Assembly (NCBI RefSeq): GCF_900115625.1
Contig: NZ_FOXD01000029.1
Coordinates: 1-40,444, forward strand
Source: Salibacterium halotolerans
Lineage (GTDB): Bacteria; Bacillota; Bacilli; Bacillales; Marinococcaceae
Length of the DNA: 40,444 nt
Reading direction: 5' to 3'
The notes under the pieces are model-generated. The model did not search any database. It had not been told where the DNA came from and saw only the letters and a program-made list of their open reading frames with translations. Below, one piece after another: positions 1-7,606 of the stretch. Both the position numbers and the translations under genes were made by a program. How positions within the stretch are numbered: the stretch's first letter is position 1; the number at the start of each line of letters is the position of its first letter.

Positions 1-59
1 ATATCCCGCACCGCCGAAGACTGCATGTGGTTGACCCGTTTTGCAAAACCGTATTTCAT
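1..59 (-). CDS. Aminotransferase, N-terminal fragment cut by window edge
   Basis: Only the first 19 codons lie in the window: MKYGFAKRVNHMQSSAVRD, preceded by AAAGGGG nine bases before the ATG. This beginning resembles class I/II PLP-dependent aminotransferases of the 2-aminoadipate/LysN and MocR-like group, which often open with a similar 'FA.RV..(M)Q.SA.R(D/E)' segment. The LysE-type exporter fragment just upstream on the same strand would suit an amino-acid aminotransferase. Identification rests on a very short stretch, so it is tentative. Confidence 0.45.
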   Translation of the reverse strand, partial: MKYGFAKRVNHMQSSAVRD

Positions 60-98
60 GAGCGTTAGCCCCTTTGTCTTGGATTATTACGCTCACTT

Positions 99-104
99 AT
101 TATA
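99..104 (-). promoter_or_regulatory. Possible -10 box of the aminotransferase gene
   Basis: On the minus strand the hexamer reads TATAAT, about 40 bases before the ATG at 59. No convincing -35 hexamer is seen 17 bases upstream. Bases 105-224 hold no gene that I can support. Confidence 0.35.
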
Positions 105-224
105 ACACAGCTGCCCGCCGAATCCGATACGAAGACAGAATGTTCAGCCATCCACTCTCTCAATACCCTCTGTGCTGTATGTTTGGGAAAAGAATTTACT
201 TTTCATTTTCAATATACGTTGACT

Positions 225-602
225 TTATAAGAACTGTTTAAGTTCCACAATAAATAAATATCCAAAATAGGCACTGAATCCAATGAACAGAACCCCAGCT
301 GTAATAGAGGTCCATTTTATAAAAATCTGATTAACAAATTTGCGGGTGTAACTGACAATTCCCATTAAAAGCAGATCGTGAGTTAATATACCTACTAAAA
401 TCCCCGAAGCTACAAGAAAGAATTGAAATCCGCTAACCTGATTTATAGCTGCTGTTAAGGCGGTTCCAAATACACCTATCCAGAACACAATGTTCGATGG
501 GGTCACAGCCATGACAAGGCCTCTAGTATAAGATTTAGTCAATGATTTTTTTGCTTCCGGTTCATTGTTCATGGATAAAGGTTGATTCACCTCTCTACTC
601 AC
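225..602 (-). pseudogene. LysE-family translocator, C-terminal half only
   Basis: The 125 residues match only the second half of a LysE/RhtB amino-acid exporter (usual length about 200). After a polar start comes the family's mid-protein segment (VMAVTPSNIVFWIGVFG) and then two more membrane spans ending in FGYLFIVELKQFL. The N-terminal half with its usual opening PG-rich helix is absent, and the 100 bases upstream do not encode it in any frame. The open frame begins at a GTG; an ATG eleven codons in is an alternative, and both have weak GGTG-type ribosome sites. It is either a truncated remnant or an expressed half-transporter. The neighbouring aminotransferase suggests it once exported that enzyme's amino acid. 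Confidence 0.6.
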
Positions 603-654
603 AATTCGATTAACACCTCTATTCTTTGTAAATTTTTCACCGTCATCATTTAAG

Positions 655-683
655 TTTATGCCACTTCAGAATGATGATATAAT
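655..683 (+). promoter_or_regulatory. Extended -10 promoter of the 59-residue membrane peptide
   Basis: TATAAT (678-683) is preceded by TG one base upstream, giving an extended -10 (TGaTATAAT). The -35 at 655-660 (TTTATG) is poor, as is common with extended -10 promoters. Transcription would start about 18 bases before the start codon at 708. Confidence 0.5.
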
Positions 684-707
684 CGGTGGACGGAGGTTGA
701 GAATATT

Positions 708-887
708 ATGAGAAATAAGTATACTGTTATGTTTTTAATGTTGTTTGCTGCATCCATTGCTGGTGGTTCCGCACTGAATCAAGTGTTTGAGTATGCCATG
801 CTTGTCGGAATGGGGGCAGGAGTGATTTTTCTCCTATGTTCGGCATATACTCTAGGCAAAAATGAAAAGAAGGCAGAGCCGCAGTAG
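708..887 (+). CDS. Small two-span membrane protein, function unknown
   Basis: A 59-codon gene starts at ATG 708 behind GGAGG (692-696) and ends in the left arm of its own terminator. The product has two hydrophobic segments, residues about 6-22 (VMFLMLFAASIAGGSAL) and 30-50 (AMLVGMGAGVIFLLCSAYTLG), joined by a short polar loop, with a lysine-rich tail KNEKKAEPQ. That predicts a hairpin membrane protein with a cytosolic charged tail. Extended -10 promoter, ribosome site and terminator are all present, so it looks like a complete single-gene unit. I do not recognise a family. Confidence 0.62.
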   Translation: MRNKYTVMFLMLFAASIAGGSALNQVFEYAMLVGMGAGVIFLLCSAYTLGKNEKKAEPQ

Positions 888-914
888 TAAAACGCTGCGG
901 CTCTGTCTTTTTTA
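873..914 (+). terminator. Terminator of the 59-residue peptide gene
   Basis: Perfect 10-bp arms AGAGCCGCAG (875-884) and CTGCGGCTCT (895-904), then GTC and six T. The left arm overlaps the end of the coding sequence. On the minus strand the T-run is poor, so it serves the convergent dehydrogenase operon less well. Confidence 0.8.
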
Positions 915-923
915 TGAAGTGGT

Positions 924-1976
924 TCAGCCATTCGGATGCAGGATGACTTTGCTGAACGGCTCTTCCTGGTTGATGATGTTTTCAAAAACGGCGGGCCCTT
1001 CCTCGAGAGGCAGGCGGTGCGAGATGACCGGTTCCATTTCGATCGTCCCATCTGCCAGTGCCGCGGCGGTTGCGCTCCATTCACGGCCGGGAAACGGGGC
1101 AGAGACGGCGTTCCAGCCGCCGAGAACACGGAGTTCATTGCGTACAATGCGTTCAAAGTAGTAGCGTTCAAACGTGATATCATTGTACGGAATGCCCATG
1201 TAGATGACATCGCCGCCTTTCTTCGGCAGGGCGAGCACCTGAACGGATGTGGCAGGAGAGCCGGCCGATTCGACGGCGGCGTCCACCCCTTCCCCGTTGT
1301 ATGCAAGCAGCGCTTCTTCCACGTTCTGTTCTTTTGGATTCAGGCAGACGTCGGCGCCGAGACGGGCGGCGCGTTCGAGCTTGGACGGATCGATATCGAT
1401 CGCATAGACGTTATCTGCCCCGAATTGTTTCGCCCACTGGATGCTGAGCAGCCCGATGTTGCCGCAGCCAAGCACGGCAGCTGCTGCGCCCGGTTCCAGA
1501 GCCGAGCGGTACAGGGCGTGCAGGGCGACCGCGGACGGCTCCATCAGCGCCGCTGCGTCCATCGTTACTCCTTCCGGTACCGGCACGACGTTGGCAGCGG
1601 GTAGTTTCGTCTGTTCGGCAAAAGCGCCCGGCCGGAATGCACCGAGCACGGTCAGCTCCCGGCACCGGGCCGGATTTCCTTTTTCGCATTCCCGGCACAC
1701 TCCGCACGGAAAGGCGGGGCAGCCGGCCACCCGGTCGCCCGGCTTCACGTGGATGACGCCTGTTCCGGTCGCAAGCACCGTACCTGCGAATTCATGGCCG
1801 AACGTCATGCCCTTCACATACGGGCCGAGCTTGGCGTACCGGGACAAATCCGACCCGCAGATGCCGGCGGCCGCCACCTGGATCACGACGTCATCCGGCG
1901 CGGTCACTTCCGGCAGCGGCACCTCTTCCATCCGGAGGTCCTTCTGCCCGTGCAGCGTCAACGCCTTCATCGTCAT
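924..1976 (-). CDS. Zinc-dependent polyol (phosphate) dehydrogenase, GatD-like
   Basis: A 350-residue medium-chain zinc dehydrogenase. It should oxidise a polyol or polyol phosphate with NAD in the cytosol. Catalytic zinc ligands C40, H61 and E62 are seen (GICGSD, GHEF), a structural-zinc cluster C91-C94-C97-C105, and the Rossmann loop GCGNIG near 169-174. The ATG overlaps the stop of the 54-residue ORF upstream (ATGA), and a GGAGG lies inside that ORF. It is the last gene of the PTS operon. Galactitol-1-phosphate 5-dehydrogenases are the nearest group I know, but with no tagatose-6-phosphate kinase or aldolase in the window the substrate may be another polyol phosphate. Confidence 0.88.
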   Translation of the reverse strand: MTMKALTLHGQKDLRMEEVPLPEVTAPDDVVIQVAAAGICGSDLSRYAKLGPYVKGMTFGHEFAGTVLATGTGVIHVKPGDRVAGCPAFPCGVCRECEKGNPARCRELTVLGAFRPGAFAEQTKLPAANVVPVPEGVTMDAAALMEPSAVALHALYRSALEPGAAAAVLGCGNIGLLSIQWAKQFGADNVYAIDIDPSKLERAARLGADVCLNPKEQNVEEALLAYNGEGVDAAVESAGSPATSVQVLALPKKGGDVIYMGIPYNDITFERYYFERIVRNELRVLGGWNAVSAPFPGREWSATAAALADGTIEMEPVISHRLPLEEGPAVFENIINQEEPFSKVILHPNG

Positions 1977-2137
1977 GACGATGATTCCTCCGTGTTCCCG
2001 CGGCCGAATCGGCGCCGGAAGATACCGACGGATGCCGCTGCTACGAGAATGGTGTTAATCCACGTCTGGTTGGCCGTATACATATCTAGCACCGGATTCA
2101 ACGGACCGAGCATCGTTTCCACCATCGATTGAATCAT
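1973..2137 (-). CDS. 54-residue ORF embedded between two dehydrogenase genes
   Basis: This ORF runs from ATG 2137 to a TGA at 1975-1973. Its start overlaps the stop of the upstream dehydrogenase and its stop overlaps the start of the downstream one, both as ATGA. It has its own ribosome site (AGAGGGG) and carries the next gene's GGAGG in its last codons. The product has one hydrophobic stretch (TWINTILVAAASVGIF) near residues 25-40 followed by a basic RRRFGRGN tail, so a single-span membrane protein is plausible. No family is recognised. The double overlap strongly suggests it is translated and coupled to both dehydrogenases. Confidence 0.68.
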   Translation of the reverse strand: MIQSMVETMLGPLNPVLDMYTANQTWINTILVAAASVGIFRRRFGRGNTEESSS

Positions 2138-3189
2138 GTGTTATCCCCTCTTTCTTCCATATTGACAGGCGTTAAGGATACTTTGATTCCTCCGCCGTTT
2201 TTAATGGCATCATACGCCTCGTCCCACTGGGTAATATCGAATTCGTGGGTGATCAGGGCCTTTGTATCAACGGTTCCGCTTCGGATCAGTTCCAGGCTCG
2301 GTTCCCAGTCCGCCGCCTTCTGGCTGCGGGTGCCGGTCACCTGGATTTCTTTTTGAATGATATCGCTTGCATTCAGCAAGACTTTCTCCTCCGGAAAAAT
2401 ACCGACCTGGACGTACTGTCCTTTTTTCGTCAGCAGATCGAGCCCCATATTGGCCGCCGGTGGAGCGCCGGTGCATTCGAAAACAAGATCGGCGCCGTAT
2501 CCGGACGTACGCTCCAAAACGATTTCTTTCACGTCCTCTGTTTCAATGTTGACCTGCTCATCGATGCCGAGTTCCTCTGCCTTGGCAAGCCTCGTCTTGT
2601 CGTGGCTGAGGCCGGTGATGATGACCGATGCACCTCTCGCCTGGAGCACCTGCGCGGTCAAGAGTCCGATCGGGCCGGGACCGAGAACGACCGCAGTGTC
2701 CCCTTTTCTTACCTCTGCTTTTTCCATCGCGTGGTACGCGCAGGCGAGCGGTTCGGTTAACGAGGCTGCTTCATAATCGACTTCCTCCGGCAGCATGTGG
2801 ATGCTTTCTTTGCGTGCGATGACGTAATTTGTCCAGCCGCCGTCCTGTTTGGAGCCGAGGCCGATGCGGCGGGGACAAAGGTTGTAGTCCCCGCTTCTGC
2901 AGTACCGGCACTCCCCGCAAATATCGTATGTCGTCTCGGTGGTCACCCGGTCTCCCGGGCGGCATTCGGTGACATTCTTTCCCGTCTCCACCACTTTTCC
3001 GGAAAATTCGTGCCCGAGGATGACCGGTGTTTTTACGTTATAATGCCCTTCATAGGCATGCAGATCCGACCCGCAGACGCCGGCATATTTCACTTCGATT
3101 TTCACCTGGTCCGGTCCGGGAGCAGGTTCCAGTACGTCCTTTACGATGAGATGGCCGTACCCTTTTTGTTCTTTCACAAGCGCCTTCAT
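2134..3189 (-). CDS. Zinc-dependent sorbitol/polyol dehydrogenase family protein
   Basis: A 351-residue medium-chain zinc dehydrogenase, paralogous in architecture to the enzyme at 924-1976 but clearly divergent in sequence. Catalytic zinc ligands are C39, H60 and E61, the structural zinc cluster is C91-C94-C97-C105, and the nucleotide loop is GPGPIG. I prefer ATG 3189 over the GTG one codon earlier because it lies eight bases after AAGGAGG. It follows the IIC gene by 21 bases. Two different dehydrogenases in one PTS operon suggest two polyol phosphates, or two steps on one. Iditol/sorbitol dehydrogenase is the family-level name; the true substrate is unknown. Confidence 0.88.
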   Translation of the reverse strand: MKALVKEQKGYGHLIVKDVLEPAPGPDQVKIEVKYAGVCGSDLHAYEGHYNVKTPVILGHEFSGKVVETGKNVTECRPGDRVTTETTYDICGECRYCRSGDYNLCPRRIGLGSKQDGGWTNYVIARKESIHMLPEEVDYEAASLTEPLACAYHAMEKAEVRKGDTAVVLGPGPIGLLTAQVLQARGASVIITGLSHDKTRLAKAEELGIDEQVNIETEDVKEIVLERTSGYGADLVFECTGAPPAANMGLDLLTKKGQYVQVGIFPEEKVLLNASDIIQKEIQVTGTRSQKAADWEPSLELIRSGTVDTKALITHEFDITQWDEAYDAIKNGGGIKVSLTPVNMEERGDNT

Positions 3190-3210
3190 CACGCGTCCCT
3201 CCTTTTTTCA

Positions 3211-4473
3211 TTAATTAAAGAGCGAGAAGAATTTGTAGATGACGTAGTTGATCATGTTGCCGCCCTGGTCGAGACTCGAAATCAGACTCGTTCCTTCCGG
3301 CATATCAAACTGGGCTGCTTCACCCATCTGTGTATGAATCTGGGCGACATCGGTAGCCATGTAGAGCGTGAGCGCGATCATGACGGTGCCGACAATGACG
3401 GAGTGAATGATATTGCCCCGTGCGGCTCCGACAATAAAAGCGACGATGAATGGAATCGTGGCAAGGTCCCCGAACGGCAGTACACTGTTCCCCGGCAGCA
3501 CAATCGCAAGGGCCACTGTAATCGGGACGAGGATGAGCGCCGTCGCGATAACCGCCGGATGGCCGATCGCGACCGCCGCGTCGAGGCCGATGTAGATGTC
3601 TTTCGCTCCGAATCTGCGCTGCAGCAGGTCACGCGCCGACTGCGATATCGGCATGAGCCCTTCCATCAGAATCTTCACCATCCGCGGCATCAACAGCATA
3701 ACCGCCGCCATCGTAATCCCGATGTTGAATACTTCTCCGAACGGGTAACCGGCCAGAATACCAAGCGCGATACCAAGGAACAGTCCGATGAAAATTGATT
3801 CGCCGAAGACGCCGAAGCGTTTCTGGATCGTATCCGGATCAGCGTGGAGCTTCTTGATCCCCGGAATCCGCTGCACCAGCCATACGAGCGGGATGCCAAG
3901 CGGCGCGTACGAAGCTGTGCTTCCGGTTGCGACTGATACGCCAGGCAGATCGAACTCGCGCTCGAGAATCGGTGCCGTCCAGTCCGCGATCTTGAGACAT
4001 GCGATTTCAAACAGAATCGCCGCAATCAGACCTTGAATGATGCTGCCGCTCATCACATAAACCATGCCTGCCATAAACGCGAAGTGCCAGAAGTTCCAGA
4101 TATCTACGTTCATCGTTTTCGTTGTTTTTGTAACAAGCATGATAACGTTTACAAGAAGGGCCAGCGGAATAATAAACGCGGCGATTGGAATCCCCCAGGA
4201 AATCGTGGACGCTGCCGGCCAGCCGATATCAATGACGTTCAGTTCGACCCCGAGCCGCTCCACCATTGCCTCTGCCGCCGGCCCGAGATTATCGACGAGC
4301 AGTCCGACGACGAGGTTGATGCCGACAAACGCCACCCCGATCGTCAACCCGGAACGAAAGGCTTTGCCGGGTTTCTGACCGAATCCAATACCGATGATAA
4401 AAATGACAACAGGCAGAATAACCGTTGGACCAATATCCAAAAATGCCTGAAATCCATCTATAAGTCCCTGCAC
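3211..4473 (-). CDS. gatC: PTS galactitol-family transporter subunit IIC
   Basis: A 420-residue polytopic membrane protein of the galactitol IIC family: the opening LIDGFQAFLDIGPTVILPVV, the segment GIGFGQKPGKAFRSG, and a late TALILVPITVALAIVLPGNSVLPFGDLA stretch are typical. It forms the channel that brings in a polyol while IIB phosphorylates it. The start is GTG 4473, eight bases behind AAAGGGGG. It follows IIB after a 115-base gap holding a 9-bp hairpin. The family also transports pentitols such as arabitol in other Firmicutes, so the gene symbol gives the family and not a proven substrate. Confidence 0.92.
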   Translation of the reverse strand: MQGLIDGFQAFLDIGPTVILPVVIFIIGIGFGQKPGKAFRSGLTIGVAFVGINLVVGLLVDNLGPAAEAMVERLGVELNVIDIGWPAASTISWGIPIAAFIIPLALLVNVIMLVTKTTKTMNVDIWNFWHFAFMAGMVYVMSGSIIQGLIAAILFEIACLKIADWTAPILEREFDLPGVSVATGSTASYAPLGIPLVWLVQRIPGIKKLHADPDTIQKRFGVFGESIFIGLFLGIALGILAGYPFGEVFNIGITMAAVMLLMPRMVKILMEGLMPISQSARDLLQRRFGAKDIYIGLDAAVAIGHPAVIATALILVPITVALAIVLPGNSVLPFGDLATIPFIVAFIVGAARGNIIHSVIVGTVMIALTLYMATDVAQIHTQMGEAAQFDMPEGTSLISSLDQGGNMINYVIYKFFSLFN

Positions 4474-4547
4474 TATTGTTTCCCCCTTTATTTTTATTAA
4501 TTTCCTTTTATAGTAATAAATGTATAATTGATAAATAAAAGGTCACC

Positions 4548-4575
4548 CCTCCCGGACGCCGGCCGTTCCGGGAGG
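4548..4575 (-). other. Intercistronic hairpin between gatB and gatC
   Basis: Perfect 9-bp arms CCTCCCGGA / TCCGGGAGG with a 10-base loop. In the direction of the operon no T-run follows, so it is more likely an mRNA-stabilising or processing hairpin than a terminator; read on the plus strand it is followed by TTTTATTT. Confidence 0.55.
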
Positions 4576-4588
4576 TTTTATTTCTGTT

Positions 4589-4870
4589 TTACTGCTTCAG
4601 CGCATGCAAAATTTCCTGCTCTGTTTCTTCGGTACCGATACCGGTTAAAAATGCGCGGGCGTTGATGACCGGAAACGGATAATCCTTTTTCGTCACGGTT
4701 GTTGTCACAAGCAGATCAGCTGAATCTTCATATCCTGCGATTTCGGAAATTTTGCATTGAATGATTTCTGCTTCAATGTTGTGGTTCTCACACATGTTTT
4801 CAATGGCATCGTTCACCACCGTTGACGTGGCGATTCCTGTACCGCATGCCACAAGCACTCTTTTTTTCAT
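4589..4870 (-). CDS. gatB: PTS galactitol-family subunit IIB
   Basis: A 93-residue cytosolic phosphocarrier. The phosphorylated cysteine is C9 in VLVACGTGIATS, the P-loop-like signature of this IIB family. It accepts phosphate from IIA and passes it to the polyol during uptake through IIC. Length is normal. Its ATG overlaps the stop of the IIA gene (ATGA) and the ribosome site AAGGAGG lies in the IIA coding end, so the two are translationally coupled. Confidence 0.93.
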   Translation of the reverse strand: MKKRVLVACGTGIATSTVVNDAIENMCENHNIEAEIIQCKISEIAGYEDSADLLVTTTVTKKDYPFPVINARAFLTGIGTEETEQEILHALKQ

Positions 4871-5355
4871 CTCGTTTCACCTCCTTGCCGGGATAATGAG
4901 AGCGCATCTATCAGCGCCTCTTTCTGTTTCGTTTTGTCGTTCGTATTTTTGAAAAACGATAACTGCTGTTCATCCTGAAAAATAGCCATCAACTGCTGCA
5001 GCATCGACAGCTGCGAGTGCTCATCATCCATCGCCAGCATGAACACCAGCTCCACCGGCACCGTTTCGCTTTCTTCTCCCATAATGCCAAATGGAACAGG
5101 GGTGGCCAGCACGCCGATGCTGAGTGTTTTTTGGTGGACATGTTCTTTGTTCGTATGCGGAATCGCCACAGCCGGTCCTTTCGTCGGCAGACCGGTCGCG
5201 AACTCCTGCTCCCGGTTGATGACTGCCTGAATATAGCTTTCTTTTACCAAGCCGTGGTCGTACAGATTCAAAGCCATCGTTCGAAGCGCCTCGTCGGCGT
5301 CTGCTGCGTGCAAATCATTCAGTATCAACGTTTCATCGATGTATAAATCGCTCAA
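4867..5355 (-). CDS. gatA: PTS fructose/mannitol-type IIA component
   Basis: A 162-residue EIIA of the mannitol/fructose superfamily, the cytosolic protein phosphorylated by HPr. The active histidine is H67 in the AIPHTN motif (H70 if counted from the upstream GTG). A GTG at 5364 also opens the frame but sits directly against its AAGGA; TTG 5355 lies eight bases after AAGGAG and is preferred, giving MSDLYIDE. It lies between the regulator (gap under 30 bases) and IIB (ATGA overlap). Confidence 0.9.
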   Translation of the reverse strand: MSDLYIDETLILNDLHAADADEALRTMALNLYDHGLVKESYIQAVINREQEFATGLPTKGPAVAIPHTNKEHVHQKTLSIGVLATPVPFGIMGEESETVPVELVFMLAMDDEHSQLSMLQQLMAIFQDEQQLSFFKNTNDKTKQKEALIDALSLSRQGGETR

Positions 5356-5381
5356 GGCCGGCACTCCTTCTGCTCATAGTC

Positions 5382-7433
5382 TTAGAATGCATACTGCTGC
5401 AGAATAGTTTGGATTTCTCCGGAAGATTCTGCATTCCTTACTTTTTCAATATCTTTCGGGGTTTGTGACAGTTTCATAATCTGACGAAGTGCCTGCAGGT
5501 GGTCATGTTTATCCATCGCGGCAATCACGAAAATGAACTGCACATCGTGGCTTTCATCAAACGCGACGCACTGATCCAGTTTCAACAGGCTCATCCCCAC
5601 CTGCTGCACGCCGTATTCCGGGCTGGCATGGGGAATGGCAGTCTGGTTGCCGAGCATGAAATACGGATCCTCCTGCCCCTCGGCCAGCATCGCGTTTACG
5701 TAATCTTCTGTGATGCTTCCGTCTTCCACAAGCGGTCGGGCCGCGGCTTGAAGCGCTTCTGTCCAGTTTGGTGCTTCCCGCTGAATCCGGATGCGGTCCG
5801 TGGTAACCATTTCATATAACTGGGGTTTACGCTGGACGGCGGGATCAGCGGCAACCGCCCCCGCGTCCCTGTGCACGTATTTTTCAAGCTCCTGCTGCAG
5901 CGTGTCTTCATCAGTCACAGATGCGTGTCTGCGCACGATATCCATCATCGTTTCGACATTCAAGTGTTCCGGGGTATACCCATGAAGTTCCGACATCACC
6001 TGCCGCCGCAGCCGTTTTTTCTCATCAGATTCCAGCACTTTGCCTACCAGAAACAACGTCGCATTCGTTTTGACAAAAACCGGGGAAAAAACAATATCGT
6101 AGTCCAGTTCATATTCGCGGAAATCCCGGACGGACAACGCGTCCAGAAAAACGAGTTCCGGAAACAGATCCCGAAGTTCTCCGAACAGAAGCCTCGATAC
6201 CGAGACCCCGTGCGGACAGACGACGAGCGCTTTGGTTTTGTCATGGATGCTTTCTCCCTGTCTCGTGAGCCAGCCGCCGATCAGCATCGTGATGTAGGTC
6301 GTTTCGCTGTCGGGCACCGGGTCGCCGATCAGCGACTCCAGCGGCCCGATGGACTGCTTCACCAGGTGGTGCAGCTCCTGAAATTCCTCACTCAGCCCAA
6401 GCTCCCATTCATTGATTTCGGTCAGCTTGTATTTCACCCGGTAATAGGCGGGTTTCGCGTGAAGCATCAACCGATGCAGAAGCTGTTCTTTATGGTGCAG
6501 GTGAATACACGAATACGTTTCAAACAACCGCACCATCTCCTCGAGCGCCTCCAAAAGATCCGGAATGGCATCCTCGGTGAGATCGTCCGCCCAGTAGACG
6601 TTTGCCGTCAGCAGATGAAGGGTGATAAAGAGACGCTCCTCCACCGGCACATCGGTCCGCCCTTCGAGAATTTTTTCCGTCGCTTTCCACTCTTTCGTAT
6701 CCATCACTTCTTCATAATGAATATAAAACGGATCAATACAATAGCCCTGGTTCACCCGGCGCAGAAGCAGCGACAGCACATACGGCATCGACTCCATTTT
6801 CTCGTCGGTGAATTTCAGCTGCAGGCTGTGCTCAATGTCCTGAATCACATGCTGAAAAAACGTCACCTCTTTTTCGCGAATGTCGGTCATTTCCAGAAAC
6901 CGCGTCCCGGCCCCGGCATGTTCCATAAGGCGGGCCACGGTGTGGAGCAGCACCTGCCGGACGGCGAATTCCTTTCCGTCCAGTTCATAGCCGGACCGCC
7001 TGGAATAGGCGACACTGACATCATAAGGCTCGAGCCGCTCCTGTACTTTTTTCAGGTCGTTTAAAACTGTGTTTTTGCTGACATCCAGCGCGCTGGTGAA
7101 ATGAATCAGCGACAGGTCTTCCGTTTTGCCAAGAAGCAGCAGAAGCAGAATATCTTCTCTTTCTTTTTCTGAAAGAATGCTGTCTTCATAATGGTTCCCG
7201 GCTTCACTTTCAAACAGCGTGGAAGAAACGACCGGATCAATCAGGAACAGCCCCTGCTTCGTCCGCTCGATACGGGGCAGGTTTTTCGTCTTCAGCCAGC
7301 CGTTGATTTTGTCAAAACTGTATTTCAGCTGGCGCCGGTTGAGGTTGTATTTGGTCTCCAGATCTTTGCTTTTCAGACCGGGGTTGACAGCCAATTCATT
7401 CAACAGTTCACTACTCCGCTGGTCAAGCTGCAT
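5382..7433 (-). CDS. PRD-type transcriptional regulator with IIB and IIA domains (MtlR-like)
   Basis: A 683-residue regulator of the MtlR/BglG superfamily that reads PTS phosphorylation state and controls the operon it heads. Domains in order: an N-terminal winged HTH (about 1-70), a second HTH (about 95-150, DVSKNTVLNDLKKV), PRD1 (about 185-290, with H273) and PRD2 (about 295-395, H320/H325), a galactitol-type IIB-like domain with C406 (LVVCPHGVSVS), and a C-terminal IIA domain with H602 (AIPHAS). This layout is that of DNA-binding activators rather than RNA-binding antiterminators. Start ATG 7433 follows AAAGGGGG. A cre site 50-63 bases upstream implies CcpA control. Confidence 0.9.
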   Translation of the reverse strand: MQLDQRSSELLNELAVNPGLKSKDLETKYNLNRRQLKYSFDKINGWLKTKNLPRIERTKQGLFLIDPVVSSTLFESEAGNHYEDSILSEKEREDILLLLLLGKTEDLSLIHFTSALDVSKNTVLNDLKKVQERLEPYDVSVAYSRRSGYELDGKEFAVRQVLLHTVARLMEHAGAGTRFLEMTDIREKEVTFFQHVIQDIEHSLQLKFTDEKMESMPYVLSLLLRRVNQGYCIDPFYIHYEEVMDTKEWKATEKILEGRTDVPVEERLFITLHLLTANVYWADDLTEDAIPDLLEALEEMVRLFETYSCIHLHHKEQLLHRLMLHAKPAYYRVKYKLTEINEWELGLSEEFQELHHLVKQSIGPLESLIGDPVPDSETTYITMLIGGWLTRQGESIHDKTKALVVCPHGVSVSRLLFGELRDLFPELVFLDALSVRDFREYELDYDIVFSPVFVKTNATLFLVGKVLESDEKKRLRRQVMSELHGYTPEHLNVETMMDIVRRHASVTDEDTLQQELEKYVHRDAGAVAADPAVQRKPQLYEMVTTDRIRIQREAPNWTEALQAAARPLVEDGSITEDYVNAMLAEGQEDPYFMLGNQTAIPHASPEYGVQQVGMSLLKLDQCVAFDESHDVQFIFVIAAMDKHDHLQALRQIMKLSQTPKDIEKVRNAESSGEIQTILQQYAF

Positions 7434-7482
7434 CGTCTTCCCCCTTTCCTAATATTCATTCTATCACCTGCCAACGGCTTAA

Positions 7483-7496
7483 TGTATACGCTTTCA
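7483..7496 (-). promoter_or_regulatory. Probable cre (CcpA) site ahead of the polyol PTS operon
   Basis: TGTATACGCTTTCA matches TGWAANCGNTNWCA at 13 of 14 positions (one mismatch, position 5). It lies 50 bases before the regulator's start codon, where carbon catabolite repression of a PTS operon is expected. Confidence 0.7.
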
Positions 7497-7520
7497 TCCC
7501 AGTCTCTTGCGTGTTCGATT

Positions 7521-7535
7521 GTCACACACTGTGAC
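7521..7535. promoter_or_regulatory. Perfect inverted repeat upstream of the PTS operon, possible operator
   Basis: GTCACA-CAC-TGTGAC, 6-bp arms with a 3-base centre, about 90 bases before the PRD regulator's start. It has no T-run and is not part of the nearby terminator. A binding site for the PRD regulator itself is the simplest reading, unproven. Confidence 0.45.
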
Positions 7536-7566
7536 GTGTAGCAAAGGAGGGAGGCGTTTCCCGGGA

Positions 7567-7599
7567 CAAAAAAAAGACAGCAGAGCGTGTCTGCTGCCG
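7567..7599 (-). terminator. Terminator of the Gfo/Idh/MocA gene
   Basis: On the minus strand GGCAGCAGA and TCTGCTGTC pair around CACGC (one G-T pair), followed by eight T. It separates the oxidoreductase from the PTS operon. Confidence 0.85.
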
Positions 7600-7606
7600 G
7601 GGTGCG

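Noticed and set aside
862-1604. Plus-strand frames over the terminal dehydrogenase gene
   Set aside because: They are antisense to a zinc dehydrogenase with all metal ligands present, and the strong terminator at 873-914 would stop transcription from that side.
5871-7064. 397-codon plus-strand frame opposite the PRD regulator gene
   Set aside because: It is antisense to a clearly recognised gene, has no ribosome site and gives a His/Arg/Phe-rich translation without family resemblance.
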